A DNA stretch of 64,000 nucleotides from Chryseobacterium formosum (GCF_026460885.1 NZ_JAOVZW010000010.1:1-64000), one strand, 5' to 3'. Positions 27,039 to 36,500 are shown, counted from the first letter of the stretch. The notes: generated by a model from the sequence alone, not told the origin. Translations and numbers: made by a program.

Positions 27039-27063
27039 ATCATTAACTCTCAACATAAATTTG

Positions 27064-27071
27064 TATTTTTG
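27064..27071 (+). promoter_or_regulatory. -7 box of RNA methyltransferase gene
   Basis: TATTTTTG, 26 nt before the ATG; no clear -33 box. Confidence 0.5.
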
Positions 27072-27097
27072 CAGATTCAAACAGCTTACAGCAATTT

Positions 27098-28303
27098 ATG
27101 GAATTAATTCACAGAAACCTTGCAATCGGTATTCACGATGCTTTACAGGAAACATTTTTCGAAAAAAACAAATACGCAGATAAAGTAATCGAAAGACTTT
27201 TGAAAGCTCACAGAAAATGGGGAAGCCAAGATAGAGCCGTTGTTTCTGAGATTTTCTATAACATTATCCGTTGGAAAAAACGTCTTGAATATTACATGGG
27301 TGAAGGTATAAAACCCAATAATATCTACAAGCTGATTCTCGCTTACTTACTTTGGAGCAAAACCAATTACAAAAAATTTGAAGAATTTGACGGAATTAAA
27401 GTTGCCGACATTCTTATAAAACTTAAAAAAGGAACTGTTCCCACAAAAGCAATTGAACATTCTATCCCTGAATGGCTTGTCGAAACTTTAGAAAAAGAAT
27501 TAGGACCAAAATGGGAAAAAGAAATTCAAGCTTTGAACGAACAGGCTCCAACTGTTTTGAGAGCAAATTCTTTAAGAACTACTCCAAAAGAGCTTATTTC
27601 TGATCTTGCTGACGAAAATGTAGTTTCTTTCACTGTAAGAAATTATCCTGATGCAGTACAACTTGAAGAAAAGAAAAATGTATTTCTTACAACTGCTTTC
27701 AAAGAAGGTTTATTCGAAGTACAGGATGCTTCTTCACAAAAAATCGGTTATTTTCTTGATGTAAAAGAAGGACAGAGAGTTGTAGATGCTTGTGCAGGTG
27801 CAGGCGGAAAAACCCTTCACTTGGCTGCTTTGATGCAAAATAAAGGTCAGATTATCGCATTAGATATTTTTGAATGGAAATTAGCCGAATTGAAACGTCG
27901 TGCTAAAAGAGCCGGAGCTCACAACATTGAAACAAGAGTAATTACTGACACGAAAGTTATCAAACGTCTTCATGATAAAGTTGACCGACTATTAATTGAT
28001 GCGCCATGTTCTGGTTTGGGAGTTTTAAAAAGAAATCCGGACAGCAAATGGAAAATCGATCAAGATTTTATCGACAGAATTAAAAAAGAGCAACAACAAA
28101 TTATTCAGGATTACTCTAAAATGCTGAAAGTTGGTGGTAAAATGGTATATGCAACTTGTTCTATTCTTCCTTCAGAAAATAATAAGCAGGTTGATGAGTT
28201 CATCAAAAAAAATCCTAATTACAAAATGATCAAAGACGAAAAAGTAATGCCAAGTGAAGGTTACGACGGATTCTACATGGCTTTGATTGAAAGATTATCT
28301 TAA
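27098..28303 (+). CDS. RsmB/NOP-family RNA m5C methyltransferase
   Basis: A 401-residue SAM-dependent RNA cytosine-C5 methyltransferase. The N-terminal third is the helical NusB-like domain found in RsmB. The catalytic domain has the SAM motif VVDACAGAGGKT (about 228-239), DAPCSGLG with the release Cys (about 304) and YATCSILPSEN with the nucleophilic Cys (about 353). RsmB methylates C967 of 16S rRNA; in Bacteroidota the exact target has to be assumed by homology. It has its own -7 box and terminator. Confidence 0.92.
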   Translation: MELIHRNLAIGIHDALQETFFEKNKYADKVIERLLKAHRKWGSQDRAVVSEIFYNIIRWKKRLEYYMGEGIKPNNIYKLILAYLLWSKTNYKKFEEFDGIKVADILIKLKKGTVPTKAIEHSIPEWLVETLEKELGPKWEKEIQALNEQAPTVLRANSLRTTPKELISDLADENVVSFTVRNYPDAVQLEEKKNVFLTTAFKEGLFEVQDASSQKIGYFLDVKEGQRVVDACAGAGGKTLHLAALMQNKGQIIALDIFEWKLAELKRRAKRAGAHNIETRVITDTKVIKRLHDKVDRLLIDAPCSGLGVLKRNPDSKWKIDQDFIDRIKKEQQQIIQDYSKMLKVGGKMVYATCSILPSENNKQVDEFIKKNPNYKMIKDEKVMPSEGYDGFYMALIERLS

Positions 28304-28328
28304 AATAATTTTCAGAATATTATATATG

Positions 28329-28359
28329 AACTACTCTATTTTTTGGAGTAGTTTTTTTA
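28329..28359 (+). terminator. terminator after RNA methyltransferase gene
   Basis: AACTACTC (28329-28336) pairs with GAGTAGTT (28346-28353), then T-run. The same hairpin sequence, including the loop, recurs at 30711-30735. Confidence 0.88.
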
Positions 28360-28379
28360 TTAAAAATAAATCAAAATTT

Positions 28380-28387
28380 TACCTTTG
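28380..28387 (+). promoter_or_regulatory. -7 box of WG-repeat gene
   Basis: TACCTTTG, 19 nt before the ATG. The bases TTTGTAAAAACCAT that include and follow it are repeated at the 31761 promoter. Confidence 0.6.
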
Positions 28388-28406
28388 TAAAAACCATTGA
28401 AACATC

Positions 28407-30680
28407 ATGATAAGACGATTACTACTCAGTTTTTTCACACTTTTTTCTGTTTTGAATTTCGCTCAAAATAAAATTGAGGGAAATTATGATGCAAAAAATA
28501 AAATGTTTATTCAAAAAAGTAAAAACTTTTGGATTAGTGAATATAAAAACGGAGTTGCCAAAATTTCTAAAGATGGATATTATGGTATTATCGACGAATC
28601 GGGGAAATATATTCTTCCGATGATCTATGATGAAATTTATCTTACAAACGAAGGTATTTTTGCTAAAAAAGAAGCAGAAAAATACGCTTTTAATTATGAT
28701 GGAAGTACCAATTGCAATACATTTTTTGGAGCAAACGCCAACAAAGACAGTTATCAACAATATCCTGCATACAAAATTTTGAATTTTGACATATATGGTA
28801 AACCATTTTCTGAAGGATTATTTCTTTCTAAACAGCATTACAACAACGAAACCAATAAATATCAACTGACTTATCTTGATGAATTTGGAAATGTAAAAAT
28901 TACTACTGATAAATATATTTCAGGCGGTGTATTTTCAGAAGGACTTGCTGCAGTTTCTTATTTTAAATATTGGGGGTTTATCGATAAAACCGGAAAAGAA
29001 GTTATTCCTCCAATATATGATTATCAATCTATCTTTAGAGAAGGTGTTGCCAATGTTTCTAAGAATAACAAATACGGATTGATAGATTCCCGTGGAAACA
29101 TCATCATCCCTTTGGAATATGATCAGATTCATCCAGCTTTTGACGGAATGGTTCCGGTAAAAAAAGGAGATAAATTTGGTATTTTTGATGTAAAAGGGAA
29201 ACAGGTTTTAGATTTTATTTATGAAGATGTTTCAATATTTAATAATGGACATGGACAGGTAAAGCAAAATGGAAAATGGTTTTTTATCAATAAAAGAGGT
29301 GAAGCTTCAGACTATTATCAATTCCCTTTTGAAGAAGGGTACAGATTTATGGATTACAAAGGCAATAAAGTGTATGAAGATAAATTAGGGAATGTTATTT
29401 TTAAAAATACCTTTGATAACAAAGAATACAGAGAAGGACTTTCAATTATAAAAGAAAATAGCAAATTTGGTTTTGCAGACAGATTAGGAAATGTAATCCT
29501 GAAACCAACATATGATTCTGCGGAAAACTTCAAAGACGGATTGGCAAGAGTACAAATCGGCAATGAAAATTTTTATATCGATAAAAAAGGTAATAAATCT
29601 CAACCTGAGAAACCTACAAAATTTAGCTTTAATATAAAAGGAATAACTGTTTCGTTGGAAAATAATGGAACCTATTCTTTGGTGAATTGCAGCACAAAAA
29701 AGACTTTAGAAAAAGACATTAATGATGTTTCCATTCTTGGAAATTTTATTGTTATTAATAAAAATAACAATAAAGGATTACTCGATTTTGCAGGAAATGC
29801 TGTTTTGAAAACCATTTACGAAGAATTAATTCTTAAGAAAGATAAAATCATCGGGAAATCAGAAAACAACATCGATATCTTCGACAATAATCTAAAACTT
29901 GAGAAAAAATTAAGTTTAAGCGACAGTAATTTTAAAATTTACGATGAAAAAAAATCTGACAACGCTGTTTTAATCGAACAAAATTCTAAAAAAGGCTTAA
30001 TCAATATTGTTGACAATAAAATGATGTCACCGAGATTCGAGTCTCTTTCATTTTTAGATAAAAGCGGATTGTTTTTAGGAAAATATTCCACTGAAAATTA
30101 TTTGATTGATGTGAAAAAAAATATCGCCACACTTTTCACTTTAAATAATTATGAAGAATTTTCAAAAGGCATTATAAAAACCAGCAGATACGGAAAAAAC
30201 CAAGGATTAATCGATAGCGAAAACAATATTATTCTGCCTTCAGAATATGATATATCCTTTCTTTCTAATAAAACTGCCATTGTTAAAAAAAATAATCTAT
30301 ATGGCTTGATTAACGAAAAAGGAAAGATTCTTCTGGAGCCAAAATACCAGAAAATTTATCATAGTGACAACGCATACATTGACGGTGATGATGAATTAAT
30401 ATTAGTTAAGCTCAACAACAAAGTTGGTTTTGCGGACAGAAACGGAAATATGAAAATTAATTTTCAATATGAAGAAGGAACTCCCTTCAACAATAAATTG
30501 GCTTCTGTAAAACTTAATGGAAAATGGGGATATATCGATAAATTTAATCAGCTAATTATCAATAACATTTACGACGAAGCATGGCCTTTTATTGATACTT
30601 ATCAAGCAAGAGCAAAAATTGGGAATCAATATATTATCATTGATAAATCCGGAAAAAAAATCAGAAATGCAGAAAATTAA
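28407..30680 (+). CDS. WG (KWG) repeat-containing secreted protein
   Basis: A 757-residue secreted protein with signal peptide (ending NFAQ, about residue 20). It is built from more than a dozen WG repeats of about 30-40 residues, recognisable by strings such as YGIIDESGKYILPMIYDEI, WGFIDKTGKEVIPPIYD, YGLIDSRGNIIIPLEYD, FGFADRLGNVILKPTYD and WGYIDKFNQLIINNIYDEA. Some central repeats (about 410-560) are degenerate. WG repeats form beta-propeller-like scaffolds; their partners are unknown. Confidence 0.9.
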   Translation: MIRRLLLSFFTLFSVLNFAQNKIEGNYDAKNKMFIQKSKNFWISEYKNGVAKISKDGYYGIIDESGKYILPMIYDEIYLTNEGIFAKKEAEKYAFNYDGSTNCNTFFGANANKDSYQQYPAYKILNFDIYGKPFSEGLFLSKQHYNNETNKYQLTYLDEFGNVKITTDKYISGGVFSEGLAAVSYFKYWGFIDKTGKEVIPPIYDYQSIFREGVANVSKNNKYGLIDSRGNIIIPLEYDQIHPAFDGMVPVKKGDKFGIFDVKGKQVLDFIYEDVSIFNNGHGQVKQNGKWFFINKRGEASDYYQFPFEEGYRFMDYKGNKVYEDKLGNVIFKNTFDNKEYREGLSIIKENSKFGFADRLGNVILKPTYDSAENFKDGLARVQIGNENFYIDKKGNKSQPEKPTKFSFNIKGITVSLENNGTYSLVNCSTKKTLEKDINDVSILGNFIVINKNNNKGLLDFAGNAVLKTIYEELILKKDKIIGKSENNIDIFDNNLKLEKKLSLSDSNFKIYDEKKSDNAVLIEQNSKKGLINIVDNKMMSPRFESLSFLDKSGLFLGKYSTENYLIDVKKNIATLFTLNNYEEFSKGIIKTSRYGKNQGLIDSENNIILPSEYDISFLSNKTAIVKKNNLYGLINEKGKILLEPKYQKIYHSDNAYIDGDDELILVKLNNKVGFADRNGNMKINFQYEEGTPFNNKLASVKLNGKWGYIDKFNQLIINNIYDEAWPFIDTYQARAKIGNQYIIIDKSGKKIRNAEN

Positions 30681-30710
30681 TTATTTAAATTTTATTGTAA
30701 TTCACAAATC

Positions 30711-30739
30711 AACTACTCTATTTTTTGGAGTAGTTTTTT
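30711..30739 (+). terminator. terminator after WG-repeat gene, overlapping the convergent CDS end
   Basis: AACTACTC (30711-30718) and GAGTAGTT (30728-30735), then T-run. The 25 nt of stem and loop match the terminator at 28329. The last codons and stop of the leftward gene (30713) lie inside the hairpin. Confidence 0.85.
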
Positions 30740-31669
30740 GTTGATTTTATAGATATAAAAACCTTCATTATTAAATGGAATCAATAAAATTTTATTTGAT
30801 ATTTTATCTTTATTTAATCTAAAAGGATAATGATCACTGATGTTTTCGTCTAGTTTTTGTGAAGAAGTATTTCCTTCCCTTCCATCAAAGTATGTAAAAA
30901 GATTTGAATCATGAAAAACAACAAAGAAATCATTCCAGATATTTTCAATATAATATTTAAAGTCTTTTATAAAATACTTTTCAGTTTCAAGCTTTAAATA
31001 ATTTCCATTTGTTGGCGGAACATCATTAAACCCAAATATAAACTCTCCGTTCTTCCATGAAATTGTGGTTTTTATAAAACCATTATTCAGCAACTCGAAC
31101 TCACTTTTAATTATTTCATCAATAAAATCTGATTGTTTTTCAATAATTTTTCGGATAAATTCATGAGAATTAGCAAGAACTGTAATTTGGTTATCATCAT
31201 TATAAAAGTAGTTTACAGGGATTAATGATTTATTGAGTTTTTTCTTGTTCTTAATAGCGTATTCAACCATTTTCAGAACATCTTTAATATCAACTTTCAA
31301 ACTTTGTATTCTTATTGCAACCCCACTTCCACCTTCCATTTTTTCGTAGCCTTCGCTAAGTTTCAAAAGTTTGTAATTTGCATCGTTCTGTTCAACAATA
31401 AATAAATCACTTTTATTAGGATACATATAGGTTTTTCTTTCAAGCATAATAGTATCTTTAAAACCAAGTTTATCAGCGATTTGCTTTGATAACTTTCCTA
31501 AAATTTCCATTTTCAATTCTTCCGCAGAGACAGTTTTATCGCCAAAATTAAATTCAGAAATATAAAGCGTTTTTACATTTCCATAATTTTTAATCTTTAC
31601 TTTGGTTTTATGAGCAGTGTAATTATGTGAAAAAATTAAAAATATAATTAAAGAGAAAAAGGGTTTCAT
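30713..31669 (-). CDS. secreted protein of unknown function
   Basis: A 318-residue protein. The frame is open to 31744, but the Met at 31669 (MKPFFSLIIFLIF) starts a good signal peptide and the upstream 25 residues do not. The mature part is Lys-rich with alternating beta and helical stretches (SEFNFGDKTVSAEELKMEILGKL, LKVDIKDVLKMVEYA); I recognise no family. Its stop codon sits within the terminator hairpin of the convergent WG-repeat gene. It is divergent from the PNGase F-like gene. Confidence 0.65.
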   Translation of the reverse strand: MKPFFSLIIFLIFSHNYTAHKTKVKIKNYGNVKTLYISEFNFGDKTVSAEELKMEILGKLSKQIADKLGFKDTIMLERKTYMYPNKSDLFIVEQNDANYKLLKLSEGYEKMEGGSGVAIRIQSLKVDIKDVLKMVEYAIKNKKKLNKSLIPVNYFYNDDNQITVLANSHEFIRKIIEKQSDFIDEIIKSEFELLNNGFIKTTISWKNGEFIFGFNDVPPTNGNYLKLETEKYFIKDFKYYIENIWNDFFVVFHDSNLFTYFDGREGNTSSQKLDENISDHYPFRLNKDKISNKILLIPFNNEGFYIYKINKKLLQKIE

Positions 31670-31736
31670 GTTTTTTAGTTTAAGCTGTAAACGAAATTCT
31701 AAAAATAATATTTTACAAGTAAACCAACTAAAGAGA

Positions 31737-31768
31737 TTTGACAAATCATTAACTATCGATTATCTTTG
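31737..31768 (+). promoter_or_regulatory. promoter of PNGase F-like gene
   Basis: TTTG at 31737-31740, 20-nt spacer, TATCTTTG at 31761-31768; 19 nt before the ATG at 31788. It supports that start over the longer frame. Confidence 0.75.
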
Positions 31769-31787
31769 TAAAAACCATCAATTCATT

Positions 31788-33452
31788 ATGTTTAAATCTA
31801 TTTTAGCAAGTTTTTTTATCTGTTTATCTATTTTCAGTTTTTCTCAGACCTATGAAATTCAATATGAAAGTTCGTACAACGGCAAAGTTCAGCCGAATCA
31901 AAATCCTATAATTGTTTGGGTCAATGAGAATGAAAATTTCATTTTAAATACAAAAATCAAAGAACAGAAAAGCGATTTCCCTTTTGAAATCAGTAAGATT
32001 GAAAAACCTTCCAATACAATTGTTTCTTATGCGTTTTTAAAGCCGAATGAAGCAATTTCAACCTCAGATAAAGAATCAATAGCAAAACAGGAATTTGAAT
32101 TAACCACACAAACTAAAAAGATTTTAGGCTACAACTGTAAAAAAGCGGTTACCAAAATCAACTCAAACACCATTGAAGTTTGGTACACGAATGATTTAAA
32201 ATTAAAAGGCGGACCATCAAGTTTAGGACAAAATTTAGGCATGGTTTTACAGGTTGAAAGAAACGGTAATTCTGCGACAACAGCAGTTTCAGTAAAGAGA
32301 ATTAAAACATCAGGAATAGAAAAAATCATCAACAAAAATATTCCTACAACAGATTTACTGAGCTACAGAGATTTACTTTGGAAAAGCAGATTTACTACAT
32401 TAAATGTTTTTGAAAACGAAATTATCAATTTTTCAGACCAATCAAAGTCTGATGAAAATATTAAAAGATTTGCCAACGGAACGATTATTTTAAAAAAGAT
32501 AAAATTCCCGAAAATTTCTCAAGGTGAAAACATTTTTGTGGAATTAAAACAACAATCAAACGGCGACGCATACGACAGAACGGGAACTGTATTTTTCATT
32601 CCTGAAGAAAAATCACAGACTTTTTTTGATAGTTTGGAAAAAGGTGTAAAAACACTTCCAGTTTACGAAAATGGAAACGGAAAACAATATTACGGTGTTA
32701 TTTCCAATCAAAATTATCAACCCACAGTGGAACTGATGCGATTTTTTACTTCTTTCGGAATTAACAAATTCAATCACATTGAGTTGAAAGATAAAACTTG
32801 GCAAACGATTAGTCCGTTTCGTCAGGATATTACAGAATTGAAACCTTCCCTTTCTGAAAAAGAAATCTGGATTGGAACTTTCATCGGAAATTACGACAAA
32901 GGCGGTCATAAAGTAAGTTTAGACATTACCATTCACAACAGCGAACAAATCGTCAATAAAAACAATAAAGTGATTCCGCTTTTCAACACAACCAATATCA
33001 TGGAAATGGCAGGACAGGATTATGCGACGATGTTTAATAATGATAAAGGACTTTTCGTGGAATTTAATTTAGAAAAAGACTTAAAAAACGCTCAGCTAAG
33101 ATACATCACAACCGGACATGGAGGTTGGGAAAATGGCGACGAATTTATTCCAAAAGCCAATTCGATTTATTTGGACGGAAAATTAAATTTTTCATTTACA
33201 CCTTGGAGAACAGAATGTGGTTCTTATCGATTATTTAATCCCGCTTCAGGAAATTTTCCGGACGGATTGTCATCTTCAGATTTAAGCCGCTCAAACTGGT
33301 GTCCCGGAACGGTAACCAATCCTAACTTTATTTCTTTAGGAGAGTTAAAAGCCGGAAAACACACCATTCAGGTTAGAATTCCGCAAGGAGAACCGGAAGG
33401 AACAAGCTTCAGTGCATGGAATATTTCAGGAGTTTTATTAGGAACCGAATAA
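31788..33452 (+). CDS. PNGase F-like protein with N-terminal GLPGLI-like domain
   Basis: A 554-residue secreted protein starting at MFKSILASFF (the frame is open 40 codons further, across the promoter). After the signal peptide (about 1-20), residues 20-180 resemble GLPGLI proteins (KKILGYNCKKAVT, WYTNDLKLKGGPSSLGQNLGMVLQV). Residues about 210-554 match the two jelly-roll domains of peptide-N-glycosidase F: AYDRTGTVFF, where Asp263 matches catalytic Asp60, and GHGGWENGDEFIP, where Glu452 plausibly matches Glu206, then WRTECGSYRLFNP and RSNWCPGTVTNP. PNGase F removes N-glycans from glycoproteins. The fusion of a GLPGLI-like domain is unusual. Confidence 0.82.
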   Translation: MFKSILASFFICLSIFSFSQTYEIQYESSYNGKVQPNQNPIIVWVNENENFILNTKIKEQKSDFPFEISKIEKPSNTIVSYAFLKPNEAISTSDKESIAKQEFELTTQTKKILGYNCKKAVTKINSNTIEVWYTNDLKLKGGPSSLGQNLGMVLQVERNGNSATTAVSVKRIKTSGIEKIINKNIPTTDLLSYRDLLWKSRFTTLNVFENEIINFSDQSKSDENIKRFANGTIILKKIKFPKISQGENIFVELKQQSNGDAYDRTGTVFFIPEEKSQTFFDSLEKGVKTLPVYENGNGKQYYGVISNQNYQPTVELMRFFTSFGINKFNHIELKDKTWQTISPFRQDITELKPSLSEKEIWIGTFIGNYDKGGHKVSLDITIHNSEQIVNKNNKVIPLFNTTNIMEMAGQDYATMFNNDKGLFVEFNLEKDLKNAQLRYITTGHGGWENGDEFIPKANSIYLDGKLNFSFTPWRTECGSYRLFNPASGNFPDGLSSSDLSRSNWCPGTVTNPNFISLGELKAGKHTIQVRIPQGEPEGTSFSAWNISGVLLGTE

Positions 33453-33460
33453 AAACAAAA

Positions 33461-33487
33461 CCTCCTTGCAATATTATTACAAGGAGG
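33461..33487 (+). terminator. hairpin after PNGase F-like gene
   Basis: CCTCCTTG (33461-33468) pairs with CAAGGAGG (33480-33487) across an 11-nt AT loop. No T-run follows, so it may be a processing or weak termination site. The rest of the 314-nt spacer to asnB is AT-rich with nothing recognisable except the asnB promoter. Confidence 0.5.
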
Positions 33488-33717
33488 TAAAAACACAAAT
33501 GATGAAAAAAAATTATTTCGAGCGACAAAGTAAAGAAAAATATTTTAATTAATTATTATATTTTTCAAAAAAAATCAAAAAAGCTTCTTATCGAAGCAAA
33601 GAATTATTTTCAAGTGAAAAAAATTCTTATTTGAAGGTAGATTCGAGTACTTAAAGTTTAAATTTTAAACCAAAATAAAATTAATAATTAAAAATATTAA
33701 CAATTAGTAAATTTTAA

Positions 33718-33748
33718 TTGTAATTTTTAAACATATAATTTAGTTTTG
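33718..33748 (+). promoter_or_regulatory. asnB promoter
   Basis: TTG at 33718-33720, 20-nt spacer, TAGTTTTG at 33741-33748; 18 nt before the asnB ATG. Confidence 0.75.
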
Positions 33749-33766
33749 CTATCAAATAATTACAAA

Positions 33767-35434
33767 ATGTGCGGAATCGTATGCTTATTTGACGCAAAAC
33801 AGTCAACCGAAATATTAAGACCTCAAGTCTTGGAAATGTCTAAAAAAATCCGTCATCGCGGTCCCGATTGGAGTGGAGTTTTTCAAAATGAAAAAGTTGT
33901 TTTTTCACATGAAAGATTAGCGATTGTAGACCCAACTTCCGGAAAGCAACCATTGTTTTCTAAAGACGGAAAAATTGTTCTTGCCGTAAATGGTGAAATT
34001 TATAACCACAGAGAACTGAAAGAAGAATTTCCTGATTACGAGTTTCAAACCAAATCTGACTGTGAAGTTATTCTTGCTCTTTATGAAAAATATGGAAAAG
34101 ATTTTATTGAAAAACTGAATGGAATCTTTGCTTTCGCATTGTATGATATCGAAAACAATATTTATCTCATTGCGAGAGATCATATGGGAATTTGTCCGCT
34201 TTATCAAGGTTGGGACAGGGAAGGAAATTATTATGTAGCTTCAGAATTAAAAGCTTTAGAAGGAATATGCAAAAAAATCGAAACTTTTTTACCCGGACAT
34301 TATTTATATAACATTGAAGGGAACGAACTTCAACAATGGTACAAAAGAGATTGGGAAAACTTTGATGCGGTAAAAGATAATGTTACAGATATTCAGGCAA
34401 TCAGAAAAGGCTTGGAAGATGCCGTTCACAGACAATTAATGAGCGATGTACCTTATGGAGTTTTGCTTTCAGGCGGATTAGATTCATCAATTATATCTGC
34501 AATTACCGCAAAATTTGCAAGACAGAGGATTGAAAGTGGCGATACTCAGGAAGCTTGGTATCCGAGATTACACAGTTTTGCAGTTGGATTGGTGGGTTCG
34601 CCAGATTTGGCAGCAGCCAAAAAAGCAGCGGAACATATCGGTTCGGTTCATCATGAAGTTAATTTTACGGTTCAGGAAGGTTTAGATGCAATCCGTGATG
34701 TGATTTATCATTTGGAAACTTACGATGTTACCACGATTCGTGCTTCTACACCAATGTATCTTTTAGCAAGAGTTATTAAATCGATGGGAATTAAAATGGT
34801 GCTTTCTGGTGAAGGTGCAGATGAATTGTTTGGTGGATATTTATATTTCCATAAAGCTCCGAATGCAAAAGAATTTCACGATGAAACGGTAAGAAAACTC
34901 AACAAACTTCATTTATACGACTGTTTGAGAGCCAACAAAGCTCTGATGAGTTGGGGAATTGAAGGGCGAGTTCCGTTTTTGGATAAAGAATTTATGGATG
35001 TTGCGATGAATGTAAATCCTGAAGATAAAATGATTCGCAGAGAAGAAGGAAAAATTGAAAAATGGGTTTTGAGAAAAGCTTTTGAAGATCTTTTACCTGA
35101 ATCAATTGCGTGGAGACAGAAAGAACAATTTTCAGACGGAGTCGGTTATTCTTGGATTGACACGCTGAAAGATATTGCTGAAAAATATGTTTCGGATGAA
35201 ATGATGGCGAATGCAAAATTCAGATTTCCACTAAACACACCACAGAACAAAGAAGAATACCGTTACAGAACGATTTTTGAAGAGCATTTTCCTAGTGAAA
35301 CTTCTGCTGCAACTGTTCCATCGGTTCCTTCTGTAGCTTGTTCTACCCCGATTGCACTGGAATGGGACGAAGCTTTTAAAAAGATGAACGACCCAAGCGG
35401 AAGAGCCGTGAAAGTACACGAAACTTCTTATTAA
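33767..35434 (+). CDS. asnB: asparagine synthase (glutamine-hydrolysing)
   Basis: A 555-residue class B asparagine synthetase that makes Asn from Asp, Gln and ATP. The frame opens earlier with a TTG, but processing must expose Cys as residue 1, so the start is the ATG at 33767 (MCGIVCLF). The N-terminal Ntn glutaminase domain (to about 200) has RHRGPDWSG and VNGEIYNH; the synthetase domain has the PP-loop SGGLDSSI near 235 and GEGADELFGGY. The length matches AsnB of the E. coli type. It has its own promoter and a UUCG-capped terminator. Confidence 0.96.
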   Translation: MCGIVCLFDAKQSTEILRPQVLEMSKKIRHRGPDWSGVFQNEKVVFSHERLAIVDPTSGKQPLFSKDGKIVLAVNGEIYNHRELKEEFPDYEFQTKSDCEVILALYEKYGKDFIEKLNGIFAFALYDIENNIYLIARDHMGICPLYQGWDREGNYYVASELKALEGICKKIETFLPGHYLYNIEGNELQQWYKRDWENFDAVKDNVTDIQAIRKGLEDAVHRQLMSDVPYGVLLSGGLDSSIISAITAKFARQRIESGDTQEAWYPRLHSFAVGLVGSPDLAAAKKAAEHIGSVHHEVNFTVQEGLDAIRDVIYHLETYDVTTIRASTPMYLLARVIKSMGIKMVLSGEGADELFGGYLYFHKAPNAKEFHDETVRKLNKLHLYDCLRANKALMSWGIEGRVPFLDKEFMDVAMNVNPEDKMIRREEGKIEKWVLRKAFEDLLPESIAWRQKEQFSDGVGYSWIDTLKDIAEKYVSDEMMANAKFRFPLNTPQNKEEYRYRTIFEEHFPSETSAATVPSVPSVACSTPIALEWDEAFKKMNDPSGRAVKVHETSY

Positions 35435-35450
35435 TTTATAGAAATTTATC

Positions 35451-35476
35451 AATCCTGTATTCGTACAGGATTTTTT
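35451..35476 (+). terminator. terminator after asnB with UUCG loop
   Basis: AATCCTGTA (35451-35459) pairs with TACAGGATT (35464-35472) around TTCG, then six T. Confidence 0.92.
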
Positions 35477-35542
35477 ATTCAATAAAATCAATAATATTTG
35501 CATAATTTAACTAAGTATTAAACTTATTATCTAATAAATAAT

Positions 35543-35550
35543 TATATTTG
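35543..35550 (+). promoter_or_regulatory. -7 box of unknown secreted protein gene
   Basis: TATATTTG, 27 nt before the ATG at 35578; it overlaps the start of the longer TTG-initiated frame and so favours the ATG. Confidence 0.55.
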
Positions 35551-35577
35551 GAAAATAAAAATAATCTCTGTTGTAAA

Positions 35578-36393
35578 ATGAAAAGAAACATTACTATTTT
35601 TTTTGCTTTACTATGTACAAGCTTAGCTTTCGGACAAGGTAAATACGGAAAATTTCTAAATTCTAAAAAACTCGCGCTTACTTATAAAACTGTAAAACCT
35701 GTAGATAAAGACGATTACTATCAACAATATTATTGGTTGGTAAAAGCAGAACAGCTAAAAACTTATCCTCACCTTGCAGATATAAAGCCTGTGGTTTTGT
35801 ACAACTTTGTGAAAAAAGTAAATCCTCAAAACCCTACTAAAAAGCTGGATGACAGAGGAAAAGAATTAAGAAGAACTGCAGAATTATCTTTAGACCAGTA
35901 TTTCAAAAACAAAAATTTCCAGAATAATCAGGTATTATTGTTAAACCTTGAAACGTATGTAGATCCTTCTCAAGGAGAATATTTCACAAAAGTAGATGCT
36001 GAAAAAATCAAGCAATTGGTTCCAAAAGAATTCTTCGGATTTACTTCTTTAAACAAGAAAACTCACGAGGAAACTAATTATTATCTTTGGGTTGATAAGA
36101 AAAACGACAAATTTAAAATCGTTGATATTATTCCAAACGAAAAGGAAAATGCTAAATTTTATGCTTCTGTAAAACAATATCTTCCGAAGTATAAATTTGA
36201 GAAAAAATATATGCCTACCATGAAAAAAGGTAGCAAGGCGGATAAAACAGATAAAGATTTTTATTACATCATGCCTTTCGAGCAAAATAAAGACAATATC
36301 GAGTATAAAACAGATGATTTTGAAACATTCACTTTAAGCCAGGTAAAAAGAGAAGGCGAAGCGTGGATTGGAGTAGAAAAACCAAGAAAATAA
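35578..36393 (+). CDS. secreted protein of unknown function
   Basis: A 271-residue protein with a clear signal peptide (MKRNITIFFALLCTSLAFGQ). The mature part is Lys/Tyr-rich, with DDYYQQYYWLVKAEQ and YYLWVDKKNDKFKIVDII, and ends EAWIGVEKPRK. I recognise no domain. It is monocistronic, between asnB and a broken leucine-rich repeat gene. The start at 35578 is preferred over a TTG at 35548 that overlaps the -7 box. Confidence 0.7.
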   Translation: MKRNITIFFALLCTSLAFGQGKYGKFLNSKKLALTYKTVKPVDKDDYYQQYYWLVKAEQLKTYPHLADIKPVVLYNFVKKVNPQNPTKKLDDRGKELRRTAELSLDQYFKNKNFQNNQVLLLNLETYVDPSQGEYFTKVDAEKIKQLVPKEFFGFTSLNKKTHEETNYYLWVDKKNDKFKIVDIIPNEKENAKFYASVKQYLPKYKFEKKYMPTMKKGSKADKTDKDFYYIMPFEQNKDNIEYKTDDFETFTLSQVKREGEAWIGVEKPRK

Positions 36394-36413
36394 TAAGATT
36401 CAATCTTAAGAAA

Positions 36414-36444
36414 AGCCCTGAAAATAATACTTTCAGGGTTTTTT
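36414..36444 (+). terminator. terminator
   Basis: CCCTGAAA (36416-36423) pairs with TTTCAGGG (36431-36438), extended by AAG/TTT, then T-run. Confidence 0.85.
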
Positions 36445-36500
36445 ATTTATATTTTAAAATAATTTCAAATCTTCTTATTTTTAATTTTCAAATAAAACTT

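Noticed and set aside
30713..31744. Longer start (31744) of the leftward secreted protein
   Set aside because: The extra 25 residues precede a good signal peptide that starts at 31669.
31668..31787. Longer start of the PNGase F-like protein
   Set aside because: The extension covers the promoter and lacks a signal peptide; the ATG at 31788 starts one.
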